From contig JAEVZQ010000095.1 in assembly GCA_023392135.1 (NCBI GenBank), positions 1-6,174 of the forward strand: a DNA stretch of 6,174 bases, read 5' to 3'. The notes beneath the pieces were generated by a model that had not been told where the DNA came from, made no database searches, and worked only from the letters and a program-made list of their open reading frames with translations. This DNA comes from Pseudomonadota bacterium (GTDB lineage: Bacteria; Pseudomonadota; Alphaproteobacteria; Rhizobiales; Hyphomicrobiaceae). The translations under genes and the position numbers were made by a program. Positions 1-5,077 of this stretch are shown piece after piece. The stretch's first letter is position 1, and the number at the start of each line of letters is the position of its first letter.

Positions 1-791
1 ACCACGTCGCGCTTGTGCTCGACGAGGCGCTTGGCCTTCTCGATCACCATCTCGCTCACCTGTACGTGGCGGGTCGGCGGCTCGTCGAAAGTCGAGGAGA
101 TCACCTCGCCCTTCACCGAGCGCTGCATGTCCGTCACCTCCTCGGGCCGCTCGTCGATGAGCAACACGATGAGATAGCACTCGGGGTGGTTGGTCGTGAT
201 CGAGTGGGCGATGTTCTGCAACAGCACCGTCTTGCCGGTCCGCGGCTGGGCGACGATGAGGGCGCGCTGGCCCTTGCCCATGGGCGCGACGATGTCGATG
301 ACCCGGGCCGAGAGATCTTTAATCGTCGGGTCCTCGATCTCCATCTTCAGCCACTGCGTCGGATAAAGCGGCGTCAGGTTGTCGAAGTGGATCTTGTGTC
401 GACCCTTGTCGGGATCTTCGAAGTTGATCTTGTTGACCTTCAGAAGAGCGAAGTAGCGCTCGCCTTCCTTCGGGCTGCGGATCTGCCCCTCGACCGTATC
501 GCCCGTGCGTAGTGCAAAGCGGCGGATCTGGGAGGGAGAGACGTAGATGTCATCGGGGCCGGGCAGATAGTTCGCGTCGGGCGAGCGCAGGAAGCCGAAG
601 CCATCCTGCAGCACCTCGACAACGCCGGTGCCGGTGATTTCGATCTCTTTGCCTGCCAACTGCTTCAGGACGGCGAACATCAGCTCCTGCTTGCGCATGG
701 TGCTGGCGTTCTCCACCCCGTGTTCCTCGGCAAAGCTCAGGAGCTCGGTGGGAGATTTGGATTTCAGGTCTTGCAGTTTCAGTTCAGTCAT
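1..791 (-). CDS. rho: Transcription termination factor Rho, 3'-truncated by window edge
   Basis: Rho is a hexameric RNA-dependent ATPase/helicase that loads on untranslated RNA and ends transcription. The frame starts at ATG 791-789 and stays open to the left edge, giving 263 residues of a protein usually near 420. Visible are the N-terminal helical region with the MRKQELMFA motif (32-40), the cold-shock-like primary RNA-binding domain with DGFGF (63-67) and [15 protein letters not shown] (78-92), [12 protein letters not shown] (108-119), and the ATPase Walker A AQPRTGKT (181-188, catalytic Lys187). [10 protein letters not shown] (211-220) and STFDEP (233-238) follow. Walker B and the Q and R loops lie outside the window. 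A GGAG ribosome site (802-799) sits 7 bases upstream of the start. The gene follows hemE-hemJ on the same strand but has a long leader of its own, so it may have a separate promoter. Identification is near certain from continuous similarity to known Rho proteins. Confidence 0.98.
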   Translation of the reverse strand, partial: MTELKLQDLKSKSPTELLSFAEEHGVENASTMRKQELMFAVLKQLAGKEIEITGTGVVEVLQDGFGFLRSPDANYLPGPDDIYVSPSQIRRFALRTGDTVEGQIRSPKEGERYFALLKVNKINFEDPDKGRHKIHFDNLTPLYPTQWLKMEIEDPTIKDLSARVIDIVAPMGKGQRALIVAQPRTGKTVLLQNIAHSITTNHPECYLIVLLIDERPEEVTDMQRSVKGEVISSTFDEPPTRHVQVSEMVIEKAKRLVEHKRDV

Positions 792-965
792 CGAGTGACT
801 CCGACCGGCACGGGTATGAGGCGGGCGAGAGGTTTCAACCGGGCCGAATGTAGAAAGTGGGAGTTGGGCGCAGATGGGCGCCAAATGTGCGGTCAACCAG
901 GAGATGTGGGAAATCCGGGTAGCGGACCGGCAAACCTCTCAGCTGCCGGCGACCGTCGTTCGAAC
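786..965 (-). promoter_or_regulatory. rho leader region with inverted repeats
   Basis: The bases between the hemJ stop and rho hold no gene but contain complementary segments that could fold in the rho mRNA. CCGGCA/TGCCGG (927-932 with 944-949) can form a 6-bp stem. AGTCA/TGACT (800-796 with 790-786) forms a 5-bp stem whose 5-base loop and 3' arm contain the rho start codon. GAGAGGTTT (940-932) is perfectly complementary to AAACCTCTC (835-827). An imperfect dyad lies at 869-891. A role in controlling rho expression is inference; the repeats themselves are seen directly. Confidence 0.4.
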
Positions 966-994
966 AGTATATAGCAGATCACCGAGGGCAGAAA
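966..994 (-). promoter_or_regulatory. Possible rho promoter
   Basis: Reading leftwards, TATACT (971-966) is a good -10 box, with TTTCTG (994-989) 17 bases upstream as a poor -35 box. It lies just after the hemJ stop and would give a leader of roughly 165-170 bases before rho. Rho in other bacteria is often autoregulated through its leader, which fits a separate promoter here. The -35 match is weak, so this is a candidate only. Confidence 0.3.
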
Positions 995-1017
995 AAGATC
1001 TCTTCACGCGGTGCCTG

Positions 1018-1440
1018 TTAAAAAGGCTTGACGACCACCAGGATGACGATCGCGATCAACAGTACGGTCGGCACCTCGTTGATGATGCGATAGAAGCGCT
1101 GGTCGTGACGGTTGCGGTCCTCGGCGAAATGCTTGCGCCAGATGGCAAGCGCGTGGTGCAGTGACGTAAGGGCGACGACCAGAACGAACTTCGCGATCAG
1201 CCAGCCATCCATGTACATGCCCCAGGCCCACGCGAGGTAGGGTCCGGTGATCCAGACCACGATCGAGGCCGGGTTCATGATCACCCTGAGCAGGCGCCGC
1301 TCCATGACCTTGAAGGTTTCCGACTGCTCGGAGCCAGGCTTCGTGGCCGCGTGGTAGACGAACAGGCGCGGCAGATAGAACATCCCTGCCATCCAGGCGA
1401 TAACGCTGATGATGTGGAGTGCCTTGACCCAAAGCTCCAC
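1018..1440 (-). CDS. hemJ: Protoporphyrinogen IX oxidase HemJ (CopD/UPF0093 family membrane protein)
   Basis: HemJ oxidises protoporphyrinogen IX to protoporphyrin IX, the penultimate step of heme synthesis, in the inner membrane; it replaces HemG/HemY in most Alphaproteobacteria. The 140-residue product matches the family length. About four hydrophobic helices are visible (roughly 5-25, 55-75, 79-99, 122-138). The two residues known to be essential in the family are present: His9 in WVKALHIISVIAWM and Lys84 in GWLIAKFVLV. The motif AGMFYLPRLFVYH (18-30) and the C-terminal NEVPTVLLI (121-129) are also typical. The start is GTG 1440-1438, chosen because GGGAGGT stands just upstream. The stop of hemE lies 14 bases upstream, so the two heme genes are probably co-transcribed and perhaps translationally coupled. 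Confidence 0.95.
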   Translation of the reverse strand: MELWVKALHIISVIAWMAGMFYLPRLFVYHAATKPGSEQSETFKVMERRLLRVIMNPASIVVWITGPYLAWAWGMYMDGWLIAKFVLVVALTSLHHALAIWRKHFAEDRNRHDQRFYRIINEVPTVLLIAIVILVVVKPF

Positions 1441-1445
1441 GAAGC

Positions 1446-1452
1446 ACCTCCC
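1446..1452 (-). promoter_or_regulatory. Ribosome binding site fixing the GTG start of hemJ
   Basis: GGGAGGT, a strong Shine-Dalgarno match, sits about 5 bases upstream of GTG 1440-1438 and just downstream of the hemE TAG stop. It supports the GTG codon as the real start rather than an internal methionine. Confidence 0.75.
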
Positions 1453-1454
1453 AG

Positions 1455-2516
1455 CTAGCTGCGAACGAGCTCGACAAGGCGAGCCACGTTCTCAGGTGGT
1501 GTCTGCGGGACGATCCCGTGGCCGAGGTTGAAGATGAACGGCCGGCCCTGCATCGCTGTCAGAATCTGGCGGACGCGGGTCTCCAGCGCCTCCCCGCCTG
1601 AAACCAGCAGCAGGGGATCGAGATTGCCCTGCACGACCACGTCCTCGGCGTCAGCGAGCGCCGCCATGCCCTCGAGCGACATGGCGGTGTCACAGCTCAC
1701 ACCATCAACGCCCGTCTCGCGAACGTACCGCGCGGTCTTCTCGCCGACGGCCCTCGGAAAGCCGATGACAGGGATCTCCGGATGGTGGGCCTTGAGGTCG
1801 CGCACGATCCGTCGGGTCGGTGCAATGACCCAGCGATCGAACTGGTCATCAGGGAGGCTTCCCGCCCAACTGTCGAAGATCTGAATCGCGTCGGCGCCCG
1901 CCGTAATCTGGCCGATGAGATATCTAACCGAGACCTCCGTCACGATGTCGATCAGGCGCGCGAAGGCCTCAGGGTCGCGGTATGCCATCAAGCGGGCCTC
2001 GGCCTGATCGGGCGATCCGCGCCCGCCGACCATATAGGTCGCCACCGTCCAGGGCGCGCCGCAGAAGCCGATCAAGGCCACGTCTCGAGGCAGCGCCGCC
2101 CTCGTCTCCAGGACCGTCTTGTGCACGGGAGCGAACTTCGATCCCACCTGCAACTCGTCGAGCCGCTCGATGTCCTCCGCTGATCGGACAGGCTCGAGCC
2201 GGGGTCCCTCGCCTTCGACGAAGGTGACGTGCTGTCCCAACGCATGCGGGACGACGAGGATATCCGAAAACAGGATGGCCGCATCGAAATGAAAGCGGCG
2301 AATAGGTTGCAGAGTCACCTCTGATGCCAGGTTCGAGTTGTAGCAGAGGTCCAGGAAGCCACCTGCTTGCTGCCTTACAGCGCGGTATTCCGGCAGATAG
2401 CGGCCAGCCTGCCGCATCAACCATATTGGAGGACTTGGTGGAGACTGCCGTGCGAACGGCATGAGGAAGGGACAGGTTCTGGCGCGCTCGGAGAGCGTCT
2501 GCGTGATATCCCGCAT
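1455..2516 (-). CDS. hemE: Uroporphyrinogen decarboxylase
   Basis: HemE removes the four acetate carboxyl groups of uroporphyrinogen III to give coproporphyrinogen III, a cofactor-free cytosolic step of heme synthesis. The 353-residue product has the normal family length. Both family signatures are present: PPIWLMRQAGRYLPEYR (29-45, with substrate-binding Arg35 and Arg39) and GFCGAPWTVATYMVGG (150-165, Tyr161). Catalytic Asp85 is in AAILFSDIL (79-87); Ser216 is in IFDSWAG (213-219), and His333 in FNLGHGI (329-335). The ATG at 2516-2514 was chosen; the next internal Met is residue 19 and would still keep all catalytic motifs, so the first 18 residues are less certain. Upstream is only a weak purine-rich ribosome site (within GAGAAAGAG) inside a hairpin loop. 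The gene heads the hemE-hemJ(-rho) block and borders the probable origin. Confidence 0.98.
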   Translation of the reverse strand: MRDITQTLSERARTCPFLMPFARQSPPSPPIWLMRQAGRYLPEYRAVRQQAGGFLDLCYNSNLASEVTLQPIRRFHFDAAILFSDILVVPHALGQHVTFVEGEGPRLEPVRSAEDIERLDELQVGSKFAPVHKTVLETRAALPRDVALIGFCGAPWTVATYMVGGRGSPDQAEARLMAYRDPEAFARLIDIVTEVSVRYLIGQITAGADAIQIFDSWAGSLPDDQFDRWVIAPTRRIVRDLKAHHPEIPVIGFPRAVGEKTARYVRETGVDGVSCDTAMSLEGMAALADAEDVVVQGNLDPLLLVSGGEALETRVRQILTAMQGRPFIFNLGHGIVPQTPPENVARLVELVRS

Positions 2517-2536
2517 TATCTCTTTCTCAGATAATG
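2514..2536 (-). repeat. Perfect 8-bp inverted repeat enclosing the hemE start codon
   Basis: CATTATCT (2514-2521) and AGATAATG (2529-2536) are perfect inverted copies separated by 7 bases. In the hemE mRNA this would be a stem whose 3' arm ends in the AUG start codon, with the purine-rich GAGAAAG in the loop. It could act as a translational hairpin, a repressor operator, or part of the AT-rich unwinding zone of the adjacent origin. The repeat is seen directly; the role is inference. Confidence 0.6.
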
Positions 2537-2570
2537 AGATTGAAGACTCTTGCTGTTTTGACTCTTAGCC
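2514..2570. other. AT-rich stretch, candidate DNA unwinding element
   Basis: About 36 of 57 bases are A or T, the most AT-rich run in the intergenic gap. It includes the hemE start-codon inverted repeat and two GACTC methylation-type sites. It lies at the hemE end, opposite the DnaA-box cluster. Origins usually pair a DnaA-box array with such an easily melted segment. Confidence 0.4.
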
Positions 2571-2585
2571 CTGCGGATGTCGGTA

Positions 2586-2591
2586 ATTATC
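2586..2591 (-). promoter_or_regulatory. Possible -10 box of a hemE promoter
   Basis: Reading leftwards, GATAAT (2591-2586) differs from TATAAT at one base and stands about 70 bases before the hemE start. No convincing -35 box is visible 16-18 bases upstream, so it would need an activator or a lineage-specific -35. Low confidence. Confidence 0.2.
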
Positions 2592-2604
2592 GCGTTGTGC
2601 CCGG

Positions 2605-2613
2605 CTACCCACA
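2605..2613 (+). promoter_or_regulatory. Weak DnaA-box-like 9-mer
   Basis: CTACCCACA differs from TTATCCACA at two positions and keeps the CCACA end. It is separated from the main cluster and is the least certain box. Confidence 0.25.
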
Positions 2614-2747
2614 GGCTACTCCGGAACCGGGATGCGCCCGACAAGATTTGGTGTGATCGCGAGCGCGTGGCTACTAGGCTCGACAACGGCGTTGTGAGTC
2701 AACGCGTTCCGCTGTCGCTCACCGTCCCGATCTGGGTGAACCAGTTG

Positions 2748-2777
2748 TTGAAACGCTTCCCGCGAGGTGTGCACAAT
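2748..2777 (+). promoter_or_regulatory. Possible ppsR promoter overlapping a DnaA box
   Basis: TTGAAA (2748-2753) and CACAAT (2772-2777), 18 bases apart, resemble -35 and -10 boxes reading towards ppsR. The transcript would have a leader of roughly 140 bases. The -10 box overlaps the DnaA-like box at 2768-2776, so DnaA binding could block this promoter. Both hexamers are imperfect. Confidence 0.3.
2768..2776 (-). promoter_or_regulatory. DnaA-box candidate TTGTGCACA
   Basis: On the minus strand the sequence reads TTGTGCACA, fitting the relaxed consensus TTNTNCACA with one change from TTATNCACA. It forms the left arm of a small dyad (GTGCA-CAA-TGCAC, 2769-2781). It is one of the two best boxes in the putative origin. 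Confidence 0.5.
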
Positions 2778-2782
2778 GCACG

Positions 2783-2791
2783 GGATCCACG
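2783..2791 (+). promoter_or_regulatory. DnaA G-box-like 9-mer
   Basis: GGATCCACG shares the ATCCAC core of the Caulobacter G-box TGATCCACA, with mismatches at the first and last base. The 7-mer GATCCAC recurs inverted at 2835-2841, so the two may act as a pair. Confidence 0.35.
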
Positions 2792-2833
2792 CCACTGGAC
2801 AACAGTAGCCGATCCAAGGCGGATGGGGTCGCC

Positions 2834-2842
2834 GGTGGATCG
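2834..2842 (-). promoter_or_regulatory. DnaA G-box-like 9-mer
   Basis: Read on the minus strand this is CGATCCACC, with mismatches to TGATCCACA at the first and last base only. It faces the copy at 2783-2791 and lies 3 bases from the next minus-strand box. Confidence 0.35.
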
Positions 2843-2845
2843 TTT

Positions 2846-2854
2846 TGTGGATGG
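2846..2854 (-). promoter_or_regulatory. DnaA-box candidate CCATCCACA
   Basis: On the minus strand the 7-base core ATCCACA is perfect; only the first two bases depart from TTATCCACA. It is adjacent to the box at 2834-2842 in the same orientation, about one helical turn apart (12 bases). Confidence 0.45.
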
Positions 2855-2914
2855 ATGACAGCTCCGCCGTCGTGATCGAGGAGCCGCTTCCGCCGGCGTG
2901 CATAACCGGAGACT

Positions 2915-2923
2915 TTGTCCACA
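2915..2923 (+). promoter_or_regulatory. DnaA-box candidate TTGTCCACA
   Basis: TTGTCCACA differs from the Escherichia coli consensus TTATCCACA at one base, the best match in the window. It ends one base before the preferred ppsR start codon, so bound DnaA would lie at the boundary of origin and gene. Confidence 0.55.
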
Positions 2924-2924
2924 G

Positions 2925-3782
2925 ATGGCCCACCGCCTGCCGAGCTACTTCCACTTGCATCTCGTGTCAGATTCAACCGGTGAGACGCTGACCACGATCG
3001 CCAAGGCAGCTTCGGTGCAATACGCCCAGGTCCGCCCGATCGAGCACGTCCATCCGCTGGTTCGCACCGGGCGACAGCTGGATCGCGTCCTGCAGGAGAT
3101 CACCTCCGCCCCGGGGATCGTTCTCTATACGATCGTCAATCGCGAGCTGACCGAGCGGCTCGAAAAACGGTGCCGGGAGCTGGCGATCCCGTGTCTCTAT
3201 GTTCTCGAGCCGATTATGAAAGTGTTCGAGAGCTATCTCGGGGAGCCGCAGACGCCGATCGTGGCCGGCCAGCACGTCCTCGACGCCGACTACTTCCGGC
3301 GCATCGATGCTCTCAACTTCTCCATGGCCCACGACGATGGCCAGCTCCCGGATGACCTCAACCAAGCCGATATCATCATTCTGGGTATATCGCGCACGTC
3401 GAAGACACCGACCAGCATCTACCTGGCACAGCGCGGCTACAAGACGGCCAATGTCCCGATCGTGCCGCAGATCCCGTTTCCTGAACCCCTGACCCAGCCG
3501 CATTCGGCGTTCGTGGTCTGCCTGGTGGCCAGCGTCGACCGCATCGCCGAGATTCGACGGAACCGCGTCCGTCTCATGAGCGATCGCAATCTCGAGGATT
3601 ACGTCGATCGCGAGCAGATCGCCCAGGAGCTGACCCACTCGCGCCGGATTTGTGCGCGCCACGGCTGGCCGGTCATCGATGTGACGCGGCGGTCGGTCGA
3701 GGAGACGGCCGTCACGATACTCAAGCTCTACCAGAGCCGCCAAGCCGAGAGAGAGAACCTGGCAGAGGAAAATGATGGCTGA
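2925..3782 (+). CDS. ppsR: Pyruvate, phosphate dikinase / PEP synthase regulatory protein (DUF299 kinase-pyrophosphorylase)
   Basis: Proteins of this family are cytosolic bifunctional enzymes: an ADP-dependent Ser/Thr kinase inactivates PEP synthase or pyruvate phosphate dikinase, and a phosphate-dependent pyrophosphorylase reactivates it. From ATG 2925 the product has 285 residues, close to the usual 270-280. Visible motifs are FHLHLVSDSTGET (9-21) at the N-terminus, RIDALNFSMAHDDG (126-139), and the nucleotide-binding loop GISRTSKTPTS (154-164, Lys160), followed by NVPIVPQIPFPEPL (176-189). A GTG at 2898 would add nine residues, but homologues begin close to the HLHLVSDSTGET motif, so 2925 is preferred; the nearest GGAG (2908-2911) is rather distant. 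The target enzyme is outside the window, so PEP synthase versus PPDK cannot be decided. The gene opens the rightward block and corresponds to RP001 of Rickettsia. Confidence 0.94.
   Translation: MAHRLPSYFHLHLVSDSTGETLTTIAKAASVQYAQVRPIEHVHPLVRTGRQLDRVLQEITSAPGIVLYTIVNRELTERLEKRCRELAIPCLYVLEPIMKVFESYLGEPQTPIVAGQHVLDADYFRRIDALNFSMAHDDGQLPDDLNQADIIILGISRTSKTPTSIYLAQRGYKTANVPIVPQIPFPEPLTQPHSAFVVCLVASVDRIAEIRRNRVRLMSDRNLEDYVDREQIAQELTHSRRICARHGWPVIDVTRRSVEETAVTILKLYQSRQAERENLAEENDG
3764..3769 (+). promoter_or_regulatory. Ribosome binding site of maf inside ppsR
   Basis: AGAGGA lies within the last ppsR codons, 5 bases before ATG 3775 and only 2 before ATG 3772. The spacing favours the second of the two adjacent ATG codons and suggests that maf translation is coupled to ppsR. 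Confidence 0.5.
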
Positions 3783-4395
3783 GTCCGCCGACTATCCTGA
3801 GATCGTTCTGGCTTCTGCCAGCCCGACGCGGCAGCGGCTCCTGACGGCTGCCGGCATTCCGTTCAAGGCGATCGCCGCATGTGTGGATGAAGCAGTCATT
3901 CGAGAAACATTGACCGCCGATGGGGCGGAAGTCGATCCTGCCGACATGGCGGAAGTGCTGGCGCGCGCCAAGGCGGAGGATGTCAGTGCAAGACATCCTG
4001 GATCCCTCGTGATCGGGGCCGATCAGGTGCTGTCGTGCGGGGGCGAGCTGTTCACCAAGCCCGGGACGATGGCCCGCGCGCGGGATACGCTTCTGGCCCA
4101 GCGGGGACGCGCGCATCAGTTGCCCACTGCCGTCGTCATCGCCGAGGACGGCGAAACCGAATGGGTGCATGTCGAAACCGCCGACCTGTGGATGCGCAAC
4201 TTCTCGCCAGCTTTCGTCGGGCGCTATCTGGCCGAGACCGATGACGATATTCTGGGCTCGGTGGGAGCCTATCAGATCGAGGGACGGGGCATTCAGCTGT
4301 TCGAGCAGATCGAAGGCGACTACTTCGCTATCCTCGGCCTGCCAATGCTTCCCCTGCTCAGAGAGCTGCGGGTGCGCAGAGCCATTCCGGATTGA
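3775..4395 (+). CDS. maf: Maf-family nucleoside triphosphate pyrophosphatase
   Basis: Maf proteins hydrolyse non-canonical or modified nucleoside triphosphates to the monophosphate and pyrophosphate and have been linked to cell division arrest. The 206-residue product begins with the family signature IVLASASPTRQRLL and has the catalytic segment LVIGADQVL, whose Asp-Gln pair resembles the YceF (m7GTP) branch rather than the Asp-Thr of the YhdE (dTTP/UTP) branch. The late motif GAYQIEGRGIQLFEQIEG and the GDYFAILGLPMLPLL end are also typical. Substrate assignment from these residues is inference. Two ATG codons stand in tandem (3772, 3775); the second has the better ribosome-site spacing. The start overlaps the ppsR stop by 8 bases, pointing to one transcript. 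coaE follows after 29 bases. Confidence 0.95.
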   Translation: MAESADYPEIVLASASPTRQRLLTAAGIPFKAIAACVDEAVIRETLTADGAEVDPADMAEVLARAKAEDVSARHPGSLVIGADQVLSCGGELFTKPGTMARARDTLLAQRGRAHQLPTAVVIAEDGETEWVHVETADLWMRNFSPAFVGRYLAETDDDILGSVGAYQIEGRGIQLFEQIEGDYFAILGLPMLPLLRELRVRRAIPD

Positions 4396-4424
4396 ATCGA
4401 GCCAGCGCAGGATAAGCATCCGAC

Positions 4425-5039
4425 ATGATCGTCATAGGTGTGACTGGTTCGATCGGCATGGGCAAGTCGACCATAGCCGAGCGCTTTCGCCAGCTCGGTG
4501 TGCCGGTCTGCGATGCCGATGCCCTCGTTCACAAGCTTTATGAGGGAGAAGCTGTCGCCCCTATCGAGGCTGCCTTTCCCGGCACGACGTCCGGCGGCAA
4601 GGTCGATCGCACAAAGCTCGGTCAGGCTGTACTCGGTGATCCATGTGGGCTGAAGAGACTGGAATCCATCGTGCATCCGCTGGTGCAGGCAGCCGAGCGT
4701 GAGTTCCTTCGCGATGCTGCCGAGCAGGCTGCCAGAATGTCCGTGCTCGAAATTCCTCTTCTGTTCGAAACCGGCGGCGATGCGCGGGTGGATGTGACCG
4801 TTGTGGTGAGTGCTCCTGCGGAGATCCAGCGAAAGCGTGTCCTGCAGCGGCCCGGCATGACCGCTGCGAAGCTCGAAGCCATTCTCGCCCGCCAGATGTC
4901 GGACGCGGAAAAGCGGCGGCGCGCCGATTTCGTTGTGGATACTTCGGGCTCCATTGCAGAAAGCTATGCGCAGGTCGATGCTATCGTCGCTGCGCTGCAG
5001 AATCGCGGAGGCACAGCCTATCAGCAGTTCTGGAGCTGA
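4425..5039 (+). CDS. coaE: Dephospho-CoA kinase
   Basis: CoaE phosphorylates the 3'-hydroxyl of the dephospho-CoA ribose with ATP, the last step of coenzyme A synthesis, in the cytosol. The 204-residue product has normal length. It opens with the P-loop GSIGMGKST (8-16, Lys14), followed by VCDADALVHKLY (28-39, catalytic-region Asp30 and Asp32), RLESIVHPLV (78-87), the substrate-side LEIPLLFETG (108-117), and the lid-region RQMSDAEKRRRADFVVDTSG (156-175). The ATG at 4425 leaves only three residues before the conserved GVTGSIG start, as expected; a modest AGGA (4409-4412) lies 12 bases upstream. It lies in the ppsR-maf-coaE-dnaQ run. In several alphaproteobacteria aroE stands between maf and coaE; here it does not. 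Confidence 0.96.
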   Translation: MIVIGVTGSIGMGKSTIAERFRQLGVPVCDADALVHKLYEGEAVAPIEAAFPGTTSGGKVDRTKLGQAVLGDPCGLKRLESIVHPLVQAAEREFLRDAAEQAARMSVLEIPLLFETGGDARVDVTVVVSAPAEIQRKRVLQRPGMTAAKLEAILARQMSDAEKRRRADFVVDTSGSIAESYAQVDAIVAALQNRGGTAYQQFWS

Positions 5040-5077
5040 CGAGGGATGGCCATTGAGCGGGCCGGGGGGCCAGCAGG

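Larger units (their letters stand above)
2517..2924. other. Probable chromosomal replication origin (oriC) between hemE and ppsR
   Basis: This 408-base gap has no recognisable gene. In Caulobacter and Rickettsia the origin lies between hemE and the ppsR homologue (RP001 in Rickettsia), which is the exact arrangement here. Supporting marks: an AT-rich stretch at 2514-2570 (about 63% A+T by my count, in a GC-rich segment) as a candidate unwinding element; DnaA-box-like 9-mers concentrated at 2768-2923; three GANTC sites (2545, 2560, 2696) that a CcrM-type methylase would use; and flanking genes that all point away. No TTAA-N7-TTAA CtrA site and no clear IHF site were seen, so regulation probably differs from Caulobacter. 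The identification rests mainly on synteny; the boxes alone are too degenerate to prove it. Confidence 0.7.

Noticed and set aside
231..248. Gln in the Rho Walker A loop (AQPRTGKT instead of the E. coli APPKAGKT)
   Set aside because: The catalytic Gly-Lys-Thr is intact and, as I recall, similar loops occur in Rho from other phyla; probably normal variation.
1000..1020. Possible terminator after hemJ (run of T after GAAGAGATC in the transcript)
   Set aside because: The bases before the T run form only a weak AT-rich palindrome and no stable GC stem.
720..1164. Plus-strand open frames across the rho leader and hemJ
   Set aside because: They are antisense to rho and hemJ and resemble no protein family; the long frames arise from GC-rich codon use opposite the real genes.
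2577..2858. Open frame of 93 codons on the plus strand in the hemE-ppsR gap
   Set aside because: No recognisable family, no good ribosome site, and it covers the putative origin; the frame is likely open by chance in GC-rich DNA.
2517..2924. CtrA sites (TTAA-N7-TTAA), IHF sites and DnaA-trio repeats in the putative origin
   Set aside because: No CtrA or IHF match was found by eye. A run of triplets with central A near 2530-2547 is suggestive of trios but is broken and not placed beside a good DnaA box.
2616..2976. Two minus-strand open frames crossing the gap and the ppsR start
   Set aside because: They overlap ppsR antisense and the DnaA-box cluster and show no protein motif.
2973..3743. 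Long antisense open frame of 256 codons opposite ppsR
   Set aside because: ppsR on the plus strand has clear family motifs; the antisense product is rich in Asp, Arg and Leu without domain features, as expected of a shadow frame.
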